The notes under the pieces were generated by a model. The model ran no database searches. It saw only the letters and a program-made list of their open reading frames with translations, and was not told where the DNA came from. DNA of 64,000 nt from positions 1 to 64,000 of the forward strand of contig NZ_QUQV01000008.1 in the NCBI RefSeq assembly GCF_003400205.1, in the 5' to 3' direction. The DNA comes from Bacillus sp. HNG (lineage in GTDB: Bacteria; Bacillota; Bacilli; Bacillales; Bacillaceae_L). Below are positions 24,005 to 32,987 of this stretch, piece after piece (within the stretch, counting starts at the first letter, position 1; the number at the start of each line of letters is the position of its first letter). The translations under genes and the position numbers were made by a program.

Positions 24005-24664
24005 TTATTGGTTTAAGTCGTATCTCTTCCCTTTTATTAAATATAGGATGCTTTCTGAAATGTTCGTTGAGTGGTCTGCCACTCTTTCTATATTTCTACA
24101 AATGAAAGATAGTTGTGTGATCTGTGAAATATATTCTGGCTTTTGTGTCATTAGCCCTAATAATTCCTTAATTAGTTTTCCATAGGCTTCATCTACTTCA
24201 TCATCAACCTTAGCTACATTCTTTGCGAGTTCAACATCTTCCTCGCTATAGGCTCTAAGAGAATCTGCCACCATTTTATTGGCTACCTCTGCAACACGTG
24301 GTATATCTTCAATTGGTTTAATCAATTGTTGGGTTCCAATTCGAATGACTGACTTCGCAATATTTACGGCTAAATCGCCTATTCTTTCAAGGTCTGATGA
24401 AATTTTAATCGCAACAATGACCCTTCGAAGGTCAATAGCTACTGGTGCTTGCTGTGCAATTAACAAAATAGCTTTATCATTAATTTCTTCTTCCATTAAA
24501 TTTAGCTGTGTGTCATTTTCAATAATTTTTAACGCTTTATCTACATCCTGATTTTTTAAGGCCTCGATGGCTTGTCCAACTGCTTCTTGTGCTTGATTCC
24601 CTAATTGGATGATCATTTCTTTTAACTCGTTTAATTCGGCTTGAAACGTCGCTCGTACTGTCAT
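24005..24664 (-). CDS. phoU: Phosphate signalling protein PhoU
   Basis: A 219-aa all-helical protein of two PhoU repeats. Each carries the metal-binding motif: DLERIGDLAVNIAKS near residue 75 and NIERVADHSTNISES near residue 192. PhoU links the PstSCAB transporter to the phosphate-sensing kinase and limits uptake. It follows pstB by 17 bp at the end of the transporter genes, the usual order. Confidence 0.95.
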   Translation of the reverse strand: MTVRATFQAELNELKEMIIQLGNQAQEAVGQAIEALKNQDVDKALKIIENDTQLNLMEEEINDKAILLIAQQAPVAIDLRRVIVAIKISSDLERIGDLAVNIAKSVIRIGTQQLIKPIEDIPRVAEVANKMVADSLRAYSEEDVELAKNVAKVDDEVDEAYGKLIKELLGLMTQKPEYISQITQLSFICRNIERVADHSTNISESILYLIKGKRYDLNQ

Positions 24665-24681
24665 TGTAAGTCCCCCCTTTT

Positions 24682-25512
24682 TTAACCAAAACGACCCGTG
24701 ATATAATCTTCTGTTTCCTTTTTATCCGGATTTGAAAACATTTTGCTTGTATTTGTATATTCGATCACTTCTCCACTTAAGAAAAACGCTGTTTTTTCAG
24801 AGATTCTTGCCGCTTGCTGCATATTATGAGTTACGATGATGATGCTGTAATTCTTTTTCAATTCTTGAATCAAATCCTCCACTTTTAAAGTAGAGATAGG
24901 GTCAAGTGCTGAGGTTGGTTCATCCATTAAAATGACATCAGGTTCAATAGCCAAACATCTTGCAATACAAAGACGCTGTTGCTGACCACCGGACATCCCA
25001 TAGGCATTTTCTTTCAAACGGTCTTTGACTTCATCCCAAATCGCTGCTCCTCGCAGACTTTTTTCTACAATTTCATCTAATATTTTCTTATTACGAATCC
25101 CATGAATTCGTGGACCATATGCAATATTATCGTAGATTGATTTTGGAAAAGGATTCGGTTTCTGAAACACCATTCCCACATTCGTTCTTAATGCTTCAAC
25201 TGGATAGGATTTGTCAAAAATATTCTTTCCACGGTACAAAATTTCACCAGCTGTACGAACAATCGGTATTAATTCAACCATTCTGTTCAAGGTTTTGAGG
25301 TATGTCGATTTTCCACACCCTGAAGGACCAATAATAGCCGTTACTTCATTTTCGGCAATTTGAAGATTGATTTCCCTCAAGGCTTGATCTTCGCCATACC
25401 ATAAGTTTAAATTTTTCGTATCATAGACGATTTTCTTATTGGTATCTGTTGGCTCAGCCTTTTTATTTATTCCTTGTACAAATTTCTGCTTATTTTCATT
25501 TTCAACTGGCAT
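24682..25512 (-). CDS. pstB: Phosphate ABC transporter ATP-binding protein PstB
   Basis: A 276-aa ABC ATPase. Walker A is GPSGCGKST, the signature is [10 protein letters not shown], Walker B is VILMDEP and the H-loop is [27 protein letters not shown] is the diagnostic PstB Q-loop region. The N-terminal 30 residues are a variable charged extension. It powers phosphate import with PstC and PstA at the inner membrane face. It lies 24 bp after pstA. Confidence 0.95.
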   Translation of the reverse strand: MPVENENKQKFVQGINKKAEPTDTNKKIVYDTKNLNLWYGEDQALREINLQIAENEVTAIIGPSGCGKSTYLKTLNRMVELIPIVRTAGEILYRGKNIFDKSYPVEALRTNVGMVFQKPNPFPKSIYDNIAYGPRIHGIRNKKILDEIVEKSLRGAAIWDEVKDRLKENAYGMSGGQQQRLCIARCLAIEPDVILMDEPTSALDPISTLKVEDLIQELKKNYSIIIVTHNMQQAARISEKTAFFLSGEVIEYTNTSKMFSNPDKKETEDYITGRFG

Positions 25513-25536
25513 TTGTTCTTTCCTCCAGTAGGTAGG

Positions 25537-26421
25537 TTAATATCGTTTTTGAAACTTATTTCGAATGATAACTGCGATTGAGTTCATGATTAAAAGTATT
25601 ACAAGTAGGATTATGATTGTTGCAGCCGCTAAGTTTGCATATTCCGCCACCAAAGCTGAGTCTAATGTCCAATAATAAATTTGGATGGGCAACACAGTAA
25701 ATTTGTCAAAAATGGTATCTGGGAATGGGATTAACAGTGCAGGGATTCCTATTACAGTCAGTGGAGCTGTTTCACCAACTGCACGTGATAGAGCTAAGAT
25801 TACACCTGTTAAGATTCCTGGTATCGCAGCAGGGAGTACAACCTTTTTTATCGTTTGCCATTTTGTTGCTCCCAATCCATAGGACGCTTCCCGTAAATAT
25901 TGAGGAACGGCTCGGAGTGCTTCTTGACTTGCCACTACAACAATAGGGAGCACAAGTAAAGACATTGTAAGTCCACCAGCAAGTACAATATTGCCAAGAC
26001 CCATCGTTCTTACAAAGACAGTCAAACCAAGAATACCAAAAACAATCGAAGGAACACCCGCTAAATTTGCAATATTCGTTTGTATAAAAGATTGCAACCT
26101 GCCTTTTGTAGCGTATTCTTCTAGATAAATCGCAGTACCTATCCCAAGGAACATAGTTACTGGGGCAACTACAACCATCAACCACACTGTTCCTAAAATG
26201 GCACCCATAATCCCCGCTCTACCGGGATCTGTAGATAATTTACCAGTTATAAAGTCTAAATTAATCCAGCCTAGCCCATCTGCTATTACACGATAAAATA
26301 ACATAACGAGAACAACTAGTCCTATTAATGTAGATAAAAGAAAGATGATTTTCGTAATTCGATTTGTAAGGAGTCGAGAACCCATCTTTTTCTGTACCTG
26401 GTCTGCATCCACATATTTCAA
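25537..26421 (-). CDS. pstA: Phosphate ABC transporter permease PstA
   Basis: A 294-aa permease with six membrane helices. The EAA loop is REASYGLGATKWQTIKKVVLPAAIPG (residues about 190-215) and contacts PstB. A SRAVGETAPLTVIG segment is characteristic of PstA. It starts two bases after pstC, implying coupled translation, and forms the channel with PstC. Confidence 0.93.
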   Translation of the reverse strand: MKYVDADQVQKKMGSRLLTNRITKIIFLLSTLIGLVVLVMLFYRVIADGLGWINLDFITGKLSTDPGRAGIMGAILGTVWLMVVVAPVTMFLGIGTAIYLEEYATKGRLQSFIQTNIANLAGVPSIVFGILGLTVFVRTMGLGNIVLAGGLTMSLLVLPIVVVASQEALRAVPQYLREASYGLGATKWQTIKKVVLPAAIPGILTGVILALSRAVGETAPLTVIGIPALLIPFPDTIFDKFTVLPIQIYYWTLDSALVAEYANLAAATIIILLVILLIMNSIAVIIRNKFQKRY

Positions 26422-26423
26422 GA

Positions 26424-27362
26424 TTAATACCCCTCCCTAAATCTTTTAGAGATATATTGGGCAATAAGATTCATAATCAACGTAAATACAAATAACGTTA
26501 TGGCGACAGCATATAAGCTATAGTATAAAGTTGATCCCGCTGCTGCCTCTCCGCCTGTTACCTCAACTATATAAGCGGTCATTGTTTGCATGGATTGAGT
26601 AACATCAAACGTGAAATTTTTAGAGCTACCGCTGGCAATTGTGACAATCATTGTTTCACCAATCGCTCTAGAAATCCCGAGTACAAAGGATGCGATAATT
26701 CCGGAAATCGCAGCCGGAATTACAACACGCCACGTTACCTCAAGCTTTGTTGCCCCGAGTGCCAAAGCCCCCTCCCTCATTGCATTCGGCACAGAGCTCA
26801 TCGCATCTTCAGAGAGGGACGCAATCATCGGAATAATCATGACGCCAATAACAAGACCAGGACTTAGAATATTTGTTGATTCTAATCCAGGAATAAACGA
26901 TTGCAATAAAGGAGTAACAAACGTAAATGCAAAAAATCCGTACACGATAGTCGGTATTCCGGCTAGTACCTCTAACAGTGGTTTTAAAGTTCTTCTAACA
27001 TTTTCTGACGCATATTCACTTAAATAAATAGCTGACATGATCCCAATTGGTATCGCAACAAACATGGCAATCGTTGAAGAAATAACGGTACCCGTCAATA
27101 ATGGCAAGATTCCAAATTTTGCATTTGCACCCAGTGGTTTTAATTCGGTGCCTGTAAAGAAATCAAGGAAGGGCACATCTTTAAAAAAATGCACCGCTTC
27201 GCTCAAAAGGGTATATAGGATTCCAATCGTAGTAAGAATGGAGATGATTGCGATAATAAACAAAAACCTTGGAATAAACTTTTCAGTAAGATTGTTAAAA
27301 CTTACTGCTTTTTGTTTTTCTTGAATCATCTCTCTTACATTTAATTCTTTTTGTTTTCCCAT
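26424..27362 (-). CDS. pstC: Phosphate ABC transporter permease PstC
   Basis: A 312-aa permease with six membrane helices. MREGALALGATKLEVTWRVV is the EAA loop and SRAIGETMIVTIASG the PstC-type conserved helix. The N-terminal cytosolic arm is about 35 residues. It follows pstS by 53 bp, with no terminator hairpin that I can see. It pairs with PstA in the inner membrane. Confidence 0.93.
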   Translation of the reverse strand: MGKQKELNVREMIQEKQKAVSFNNLTEKFIPRFLFIIAIISILTTIGILYTLLSEAVHFFKDVPFLDFFTGTELKPLGANAKFGILPLLTGTVISSTIAMFVAIPIGIMSAIYLSEYASENVRRTLKPLLEVLAGIPTIVYGFFAFTFVTPLLQSFIPGLESTNILSPGLVIGVMIIPMIASLSEDAMSSVPNAMREGALALGATKLEVTWRVVIPAAISGIIASFVLGISRAIGETMIVTIASGSSKNFTFDVTQSMQTMTAYIVEVTGGEAAAGSTLYYSLYAVAITLFVFTLIMNLIAQYISKRFREGY

Positions 27363-27415
27363 TTCCTTACCTCCCTTTCACCCTTTAATATAGAGAAAAT
27401 ACTCGCTCTAGCCGA

Positions 27416-28369
27416 TTACTGCTGTTTTAAGCCTTCTAAATAATCTACGGATGACTGAAGTTCCTCAGCTGGTAATGGGGCAAAACCAGTATCTGCTGCA
27501 GCTGCCTCTGCATTCTTCATTGCATAGATAGCAAAATCTAGTACTTGTGGCTTCTCTTGAGCATTTCCCTCGTTTAAATAGGTAAATACAGGTCGGGTAA
27601 ATGGGGCATATGCACCGTCTTCTTTAATCGTGTCAAGTGTTGGTTCTACCGGACCATTACCAAAATCAATTTTTACCGCATTTAACTTTTCCTTATTGCT
27701 TGCATAATAGCCATATCCAAAAAACGCAATCGCATCTTTATCTTTTGTCACCAAGTCCACTAAGGTTGAATACTCCTGCTGTAGATTAATCCCTCCAACG
27801 AGATCCTGCTCTTTCAAGATGGTTTCCCAGAAGAATTCGTATGTACCATGGTTTTCGTTGGGACCATATGTTTTTATTGGTTCATTTGGGAACCCTTCTC
27901 GAACATCTGACCAATTCTTTTTACCTGCACTTGCTGAGAATATATCAATGACTTCTTGTTGTGTAAGCTCTGTCGCCCAATCATTTTCCTTATTAACAAC
28001 AATTGTGATGCCATCTAGAGCAACCTTTAATTCTTTCACTGTTATTCCTAGTTCCTCAGCCTTAGCAAGCTCTTCCTCTTTTATATTTCTTGAGGCATCA
28101 TTGAAATCTGTTCCGCCACCTTCTACTAAGAACTTTTTGAAGCCAGCACTTGTCCCAGAACGACTTACCTCAACTGATACGTTTTCCTGTTCATTAATCA
28201 TGTAATCCTCTGCGAGCTTTGACATTAACGGAAAAACGGTTCCTGAGCCATCAATAACGACACTACCTTCTAGCCCTCCTCCGTTTCCATTATCGTTTCC
28301 ACCACCACATGCTGTTAAAATAAAGAGTAATACTGACAATACAAATAGATACATGCCCTTAACTTTCAT
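27416..28369 (-). CDS. pstS: Phosphate-binding lipoprotein PstS
   Basis: A 317-aa lipoprotein. The lipobox LTAC is followed by a GGGNDNGNGGG linker. The mature domain has VVIDGSGTVFPLM and VSRSGTSAGF, the phosphate-binding loops, and AFFGYGYYASN typical of PstS. It captures phosphate outside the membrane. The ATG at 28369 follows AGGGTGATTCTA; an upstream in-frame start is less likely. TTAACA-like hexamers lie upstream, but I could not identify a convincing PhoP box, so Pho-regulation is inferred from the family. Confidence 0.92.
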   Translation of the reverse strand: MKVKGMYLFVLSVLLFILTACGGGNDNGNGGGLEGSVVIDGSGTVFPLMSKLAEDYMINEQENVSVEVSRSGTSAGFKKFLVEGGGTDFNDASRNIKEEELAKAEELGITVKELKVALDGITIVVNKENDWATELTQQEVIDIFSASAGKKNWSDVREGFPNEPIKTYGPNENHGTYEFFWETILKEQDLVGGINLQQEYSTLVDLVTKDKDAIAFFGYGYYASNKEKLNAVKIDFGNGPVEPTLDTIKEDGAYAPFTRPVFTYLNEGNAQEKPQVLDFAIYAMKNAEAAAADTGFAPLPAEELQSSVDYLEGLKQQ

Positions 28370-28494
28370 TAGAATCACCCTATCTTTTTTTATCTTTCTT
28401 ACATTTCCCACGAAAAAGGTAATTTATTAAAGTTAAGTAAAAAAAGAGCTCTCCTCATAAAAATTCATTCCATGTTAATTTCTCTTCATAAAAA

Positions 28495-28524
28495 AAGCGT
28501 TGATTCACTATTAAATCAACGCTT
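28495..28524 (-). terminator. Terminator between the DUF4352 lipoprotein gene and pstS
   Basis: AAGCGTTGATT and AATCAACGCTT form an 11-bp perfect stem, with seven T following on the minus strand. It separates the lipoprotein gene from the pst operon. Confidence 0.9.
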
Positions 28525-28535
28525 AAAAATTATAT

Positions 28536-29048
28536 TTACTGAAAATCGTCTGAAGCTAAATCCCATTCAAGTTTGGTCGTTTCTGCTTTGCTGCCAAGCA
28601 TGATTTTATACGTTTCTGATTCTCTTGCATCAAATATAATTTCACCAGTTATGGATTCCCCATCCTTTATTTCTCCTGAGATTTGAGTTCCAAAACTGAA
28701 TTCCGTTCCAGCTGTAACATTGTTCCAGTTAACGACATTGTCGACAAAGATTTTAAATGGTAAAACATCTTCTATATTTACCGCCTTTGATGCTCGGCTT
28801 GTTACGGTTGCGTTTGCCACAACATATGTACCTCTTAGAGCCTTTTCACCATCTTCACCTGTTTCAAACTTAACACTGTTTATTGTTACCTCAAAATCAC
28901 CTGCAGTAGATGTGTAAAGTCCGGTTTCACCTATTGTTAAGGTTCCATCCTCACTAATTCCATCTCCTCCGGTTTCTGAATCCCCACCACATGCACTAAT
29001 TAGGAAAACCGATAAAACAAGTACAAACAAAAACCCCCATTTCTTCAT
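28536..29048 (-). CDS. DUF4352-like lipoprotein
   Basis: A 170-aa lipoprotein with lipobox ISAC and a Gly/Ser/Asp-rich linker, then an immunoglobulin-like domain. The domain contains YTSTAGDFEVTINSVKF, LRGTYVVANATVTSRASKAV and ESITGEIIFDARESETYKI, the layout of DUF4352 (telomeric-repeat-factor-like) domains. It is exported and anchored; the function is unknown. It lies upstream of pstS but has its own strong terminator, so it is not part of that operon. Confidence 0.75.
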   Translation of the reverse strand: MKKWGFLFVLVLSVFLISACGGDSETGGDGISEDGTLTIGETGLYTSTAGDFEVTINSVKFETGEDGEKALRGTYVVANATVTSRASKAVNIEDVLPFKIFVDNVVNWNNVTAGTEFSFGTQISGEIKDGESITGEIIFDARESETYKIMLGSKAETTKLEWDLASDDFQ

Positions 29049-29147
29049 TCCATAAGCCCCCCTTTTTGTATTTAAAAATTAATAATATTCAGAAATATTA
29101 TACCAAAAGTCTTGTATGAAAGATAGCTATTACATGCCATTATTGGT

Positions 29148-29196
29148 AAAAAACAGCTGTACTGAAATGCAGCAACATAAACTCCTGCATTTCAGT
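29148..29196 (-). terminator. Long hairpin after the nucleotidyltransferase gene
   Basis: ACTGAAATGCAG and CTGCATTTCAGT (29161-29172 and 29185-29196) form a perfect 12-bp stem. On the minus strand, seven bases later, six T follow. It is probably a terminator or a 3' stabilising hairpin. Confidence 0.6.
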
Positions 29197-29204
29197 GCAT
29201 AAAC

Positions 29205-29996
29205 TTAAACAAGGGTCTTGTTTAGTAACTGGTGCAAATGTTCATCCATGGAGAAAGTAGAATGTTGCTCTACCACATCTTCAAAAAGTCCGATAAGCTT
29301 TTTTGCTGAACAATCTATCGTGATAGGATCCACTCTTTCTGGATAAGTTGATAGATAGGACTTTATAAAGGATGGGTTTAATGAGTCATACGCCTTAAAT
29401 TGGTGTAGTTTCTTATCCTCATTCATCGCTTGTACTAGTAAAGTGTAGGTCCTCATTGTCTCTAGCATTTTGAGTGCATAAATGACATTATTTCGCTTCA
29501 ATGCTTTCTCTAGACTCATTGCACAGTAAACAAATTCAAATGGCACATCAAATCCCACATCATAGGGAGCATCCATACTAATAAAGTTTTTATTTTCTTG
29601 ATTCATTTTTTCAGCCACTAAGCCTGTTTTATCTACAAGCACTTTCCATAGAGGCGATTTCACGGTTAAAAGTTCTCTTGGAACAATCGATACATTAAAC
29701 TCAAGTTTATTTTCCAAAACCACAATTAGGAGAAAAATATCTTTACCAAACTGTTTTTCTTTTATATAAATAGGATGTAATTCTGTAAAAAACTCACGAA
29801 CAACATCCTTCGTTGGCTCAGCATCTTCAGTTCTAGAAGTAGCCACCATTAAATCAACATCCGAATACTCATCACTATATCCGGTGACTCCTGAACCGAT
29901 TTGTACAATTCCTTCTACAAGATCAGATGTCTGGATCTTCTCAATCATCGTATCAAAATAACTTTTTCTTTCCTCTGGACTATACATATTTTTCAT
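29205..29996 (-). CDS. Nucleotidyltransferase-domain protein
   Basis: A 263-aa protein with a Pol-beta-type nucleotidyltransferase domain. GIVQIGSGVTGYSDEYSDVDL holds the GSxxG...SDxD active site, with the third carboxylate probably in LEFNVSIV. A helical C-terminal half follows, as in aminoglycoside adenylyltransferases. It may modify an antibiotic or other small molecule; the substrate is unknown. The ATG at 29996 has GGGAGACG upstream. The upstream zinc-finger gene ends 13 bp away. Confidence 0.75.
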   Translation of the reverse strand: MKNMYSPEERKSYFDTMIEKIQTSDLVEGIVQIGSGVTGYSDEYSDVDLMVATSRTEDAEPTKDVVREFFTELHPIYIKEKQFGKDIFLLIVVLENKLEFNVSIVPRELLTVKSPLWKVLVDKTGLVAEKMNQENKNFISMDAPYDVGFDVPFEFVYCAMSLEKALKRNNVIYALKMLETMRTYTLLVQAMNEDKKLHQFKAYDSLNPSFIKSYLSTYPERVDPITIDCSAKKLIGLFEDVVEQHSTFSMDEHLHQLLNKTLV

Positions 29997-30009
29997 CGTC
30001 TCCCTGGTA

Positions 30010-30312
30010 CTAGCCGAATAATGGCTCTTCTTTGTTTGAAACATCTAGGTAAAATGGATAAATCACTATAAAAAGCGACAAAAATCCTAACATTATAAAC
30101 AATATGACATGAGGAGAATAAAAATCGAAATTAAAAAAAAGACCCAAAAACGGTGCTATAAAACTAATAGATGCTGATATCTTTCTTGTACGGGCGGTAA
30201 TGTATTGTTTTTCCCCGCAACAGGGGCAGGTCATTGCATTCGTGAATGTAAAGGATTTTTTGAAGGTCTGTTTCCAGCTCCATTTGTTTTTACACTTTTG
30301 ACATGTAGGCAT
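30010..30312 (-). CDS. TIGR04104-type zinc-finger membrane protein
   Basis: A 100-aa protein. An N-terminal zinc finger has CQKCKNKW and CPCCGEKQY, and two membrane helices follow (ISFIAPFLGLFFNF and VILFIMLGFLSLFIVIYPF). I recognise this as the small Bacillus family with an N-terminal CxxC finger and membrane tail. Its function is unknown. It sits between a 71-aa membrane protein and the nucleotidyltransferase gene in one run. Confidence 0.75.
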   Translation of the reverse strand: MPTCQKCKNKWSWKQTFKKSFTFTNAMTCPCCGEKQYITARTRKISASISFIAPFLGLFFNFDFYSPHVILFIMLGFLSLFIVIYPFYLDVSNKEEPLFG

Positions 30313-30327
30313 ATAACAAACTCCTTT

Positions 30328-30543
30328 CTATAATTTCCCCTCCTTGATCCATGTCCATATTCGATAGCTGCCGATAAGGGATACTAAAAAAAGACCTAGC
30401 AAAATAAACACCCATAAACCCAGTAGATTTCCATGATCCAGTACCTCTGAATTGATAAATATGACAATAGAGAATCCTATCAACATTAAATAGCAGAATA
30501 CATTTGGAATAATCCATGCCATTCTTAATTTCGTTTTCTTCAA
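30328..30543 (-). CDS. Small membrane protein, 71 aa
   Basis: Two membrane helices (AWIIPNVFCYLMLIGFSIVIF and WVFILLGLFLVSLIGSY in part) and a short basic C-terminus. I do not recognise it. It is close to the zinc-finger gene (15 bp) and the cytidine-deaminase gene (15 bp), so it is within the same operon. It may be an envelope accessory protein. Confidence 0.6.
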   Translation of the reverse strand: MKKTKLRMAWIIPNVFCYLMLIGFSIVIFINSEVLDHGNLLGLWVFILLGLFLVSLIGSYRIWTWIKEGKL

Positions 30544-30558
30544 ACGATTACCCCGATT

Positions 30559-30990
30559 CTATTCAAGTTCACTTCCATATTTTTCAGGCAACAATTGCAT
30601 GATATTGCATTTTACTAATTCACCGTTATATGAAATGATCACATCAGTATCTTTACCGTAGTCGCTGATGAGTTCTCTGCACATGCCACAAGGGGCTACC
30701 ACCCAGCATTTTTCAATATTTTCATGAGGATGTGGATGTGCGACTGCTACGGCTGTTTCAAATTCGTGATCCCCTTCAGAGATGGACTTTCCAATTGCCA
30801 TCGCTTCCCCGCAAACCGCTATTCTACCAACATTCGCTTCCAAATGAACAGCAGCATACACATTGCCAGACGTTGTTCGAACTGCTGCGCCAATATGATG
30901 ACGTCCATATCTATAATTCTTTTCGATCACCTTTTCCGCTGCTTCAATAAGTTCATAATCTTTATTTTCTAATGGTTTTACATGTAACAT
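30559..30990 (-). CDS. Cytidine-deaminase-like zinc enzyme
   Basis: A 143-aa protein. GRHHIGAAVRTTSGNVYAA, then VCGEAMAIGKS (zinc Cys and catalytic Glu) and VVAPCGMCRELISDYG (the second CxxC) are the cytidine/blasticidin-deaminase signature. The active site is complete. It should deaminate a nucleoside or nucleoside antibiotic. The sequence is closer in style to the blasticidin-S-deaminase branch than to housekeeping Cdd, but that is an impression. Confidence 0.8.
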   Translation of the reverse strand: MLHVKPLENKDYELIEAAEKVIEKNYRYGRHHIGAAVRTTSGNVYAAVHLEANVGRIAVCGEAMAIGKSISEGDHEFETAVAVAHPHPHENIEKCWVVAPCGMCRELISDYGKDTDVIISYNGELVKCNIMQLLPEKYGSELE

Positions 30991-30999
30991 TAGTATCCC

Positions 31000-31503
31000 T
31001 CACTCTATTTCCCTAATTATTTCAGTAGTTCTACTCTCTCCATTTCCACCGTGATAAACAATAGATGCATTCTCTAAACGAATCGCATCGTTTTTATCTA
31101 CTTCAACCACGACCGTTCTGGGGGTTGCATCAGCATTACACGAACCAGCTTTTTCTCTAAAATAAAAATTAATTTCCTTGTTACTATCATTTACGGTTAC
31201 ATCCTTTAATTTATAAGGACAACTGCTCGATTCTCTAATACTTACAAAATAGTAGTCATATGTATCGAAATCGGCTTTAGGCGTTTTTTTCTCCATCGAA
31301 AAATAATCCCAAGCCTCGGTTAGTTGTTCAGCATTCGTGACTTTGATTACTAAAGAGTTAATGTTCGGAGGTTCACTAGGTTCTCTTTTAATTTCTAGTA
31401 TATTGGACGGCATGTTTTTTTCACTCGCAACAACTTTCCATATTTCAGAGGAACACCCTGTTAAAAATACTAAGAGGAGAATTCCCATAAATAAGCTTTT
31501 CAA
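31000..31503 (-). CDS. Putative lipoprotein, 167 aa
   Basis: A TTG start (KSLFMGILLLVFLTGC) eight bases after AAGGAG, with lipobox LTGC. A mixed domain of about 145 residues follows, with two cysteines near residues 94 and 121 that could form a disulfide. I do not recognise it. It is downstream of a 53-aa membrane protein and upstream of the deaminase gene, in a compact minus-strand run. Confidence 0.65.
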   Translation of the reverse strand: MKSLFMGILLLVFLTGCSSEIWKVVASEKNMPSNILEIKREPSEPPNINSLVIKVTNAEQLTEAWDYFSMEKKTPKADFDTYDYYFVSIRESSSCPYKLKDVTVNDSNKEINFYFREKAGSCNADATPRTVVVEVDKNDAIRLENASIVYHGGNGESRTTEIIREIE

Positions 31504-31519
31504 GTTTTTTTCTCCTTCC

Positions 31520-31681
31520 CTAGTCGCTTTTCACCGTCAATTCTTTAATTTCTTCTATCTTTCTATCTAACTCATTTAACTTATTTTTAACATCTTTCAT
31601 AAAATGTGCGACCCGTGAAATTAAATAGATGATGAGTACGAAAAAAACTACATTTAAAACTGCAGAAACCGGATCAAACAT
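31520..31681 (-). CDS. Small membrane protein with coiled-coil tail, 53 aa
   Basis: A 53-aa protein. One N-terminal helix (AVLNVVFFVLIIYLISRVAHF) is followed by a charged coiled coil (MKDVKNKLNELDRKIEEI). GGGAGGAAAAGGT precedes the ATG closely, so it looks translated. I do not recognise it, but the architecture resembles the 74-aa protein at 12788. It lies 12 bp after the histidine-phosphatase gene and 16 bp before the lipoprotein gene. Confidence 0.55.
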   Translation of the reverse strand: MFDPVSAVLNVVFFVLIIYLISRVAHFMKDVKNKLNELDRKIEEIKELTVKSD

Positions 31682-31693
31682 ACCTTTTCCTCC

Positions 31694-32251
31694 CTATCCT
31701 TGCCAAATTCGGTTTACCTCCACTAATATTCCATTTTCAAAAGTAAGTTTATAAATGTCTGGCATATCGAGTTCACTCCAGAAGGAAAAATCATATTTTT
31801 TATCAAAATAATTCATAATCAGCACCATTAAATTACCATGAGTTCCGATAACGATATTTTTTCCTTCATGGGTTTCTAGAACACTATGTGTTGCCTCGAC
31901 ACCTCGTTTCTGAGCGATGAGATTGGATTCTCCACCTGCCCACGAAAAACGTTCATCCTCCCAAACCTTTCGAATGGCTGATTCAAAGTCTGCAACAGGA
32001 CCTTCGGACAACTTTCTTTCTTTAAAATCGTCTATTATGATTACGTTTTGATAAATGTAATCCGCAACTCCTTCTACTGTTTGAATAGCTCTTTTATAAG
32101 GGCTTGAGATGACTACATCAATTTTTTCATTTGCAAGAATACTAGTAACTCTTAGCGCATCCGCCTTGCCTTTTTCAGATAGGGGTCTTGTTAATTCTTC
32201 TGGGGTGTAAATCGAATGGGCATGACGAACAAAATACAAATTCGTTCGCAA
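31694..32251 (-). CDS. Histidine phosphatase superfamily protein
   Basis: A 185-aa branch-1 phosphatase. FVRHAHSIY supplies the nucleophile His10, SSPYKRAIQT the second Arg, AGGESN the Glu, and IGTHGNLMVLI the second His. The paralogue at 21262-21801 has the same length and layout. Such enzymes dephosphorylate sugar phosphates, nucleotides or proteins; the substrate is unknown. Confidence 0.85.
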   Translation of the reverse strand: MRTNLYFVRHAHSIYTPEELTRPLSEKGKADALRVTSILANEKIDVVISSPYKRAIQTVEGVADYIYQNVIIIDDFKERKLSEGPVADFESAIRKVWEDERFSWAGGESNLIAQKRGVEATHSVLETHEGKNIVIGTHGNLMVLIMNYFDKKYDFSFWSELDMPDIYKLTFENGILVEVNRIWQG

Positions 32252-32318
32252 ATTAGGCTACTCCCTTCGGTCAAAAATTTCCTTCGAGCTTGCAGTGGTC
32301 CACTTTTAGACAAGCACA

Positions 32319-32837
32319 TTAGGATCTAACGTATACTTTTAGTGGATTCCTGTCTTTAATAATGAATAATTTATCTTCATAAACTCCATATTTTTTAAAA
32401 AAATGGGGTTTACCTACCTTTTCAAAATGACGGTTCCATTTAAACATTTTCAAGAAGATTTTCCATGTAGGTTTATAATTTGAATCCTCTAATCGAAGTT
32501 TTTGTTTCAGAAACCTCTTGATGATACGATATGTCCGGGTAGAATAACTGGGATCTAGAAAGATAATCAAATCAGCATGATGAAAACTACTTGATACCCA
32601 TTCTTCGTTATGGACACCTTCAATGATCCAACTATCTGATTGAATAATTGTATTGAGGTACTCTTCTCTTTCTTGTTCTGTTCTCCTTATATCTCCAGCC
32701 TTATCCCTGATCCAAACGACATTATCTAACTCGTAAAATGGGATTTTCAGCTTTGATGAAAGCAGTTTTGCGAATGTTGTCTTTCCACTTCCAACTGAAC
32801 CAATAATGTGGATTCGCTTTGGTATGTTATTTGCCAA
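32319..32837 (-). CDS. P-loop kinase, topology-modulation-protein-like
   Basis: A 172-aa P-loop protein with Walker A GSVGSGKTTFA, ELDNVVWIRD and WIIEGVHNEEW, the same signatures as the kinase at 13472. It is probably a nucleotide or small-molecule kinase. Two TTG codons are possible starts; the one at 32837 lies six bases after AAGGTGG. It ends just upstream of the phosphatase gene. Confidence 0.75.
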   Translation of the reverse strand: MANNIPKRIHIIGSVGSGKTTFAKLLSSKLKIPFYELDNVVWIRDKAGDIRRTEQEREEYLNTIIQSDSWIIEGVHNEEWVSSSFHHADLIIFLDPSYSTRTYRIIKRFLKQKLRLEDSNYKPTWKIFLKMFKWNRHFEKVGKPHFFKKYGVYEDKLFIIKDRNPLKVYVRS

Positions 32838-32961
32838 ACCCAACCACCTTCCATAATATGTATATTCGATATCGACAGGATTTTTCCTTTTACACTCAGA
32901 AACATTAGTAAGAAACCTCTCAAATTAACAGAAAAAAATGGTTCAGTTTCTTTTCTAATAA

Positions 32962-32985
32962 AAGAGACCAAGGGGTAAACCTTGG
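32962..32985 (-). terminator. Terminator after the AAA-domain gene
   Basis: CCAAGG-TTTACC-CCTTGG stem followed by TCTCTTTT on the minus strand, just past the stop of the gene at 32988. The T run is short. Confidence 0.5.
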
Positions 32986-32987
32986 CC

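Noticed and set aside
28370-28535. PhoP boxes before pstS
   Set aside because: TTAACA and TTTACT-like hexamers occur but not with the regular 11-bp spacing on one strand, so no site is claimed.
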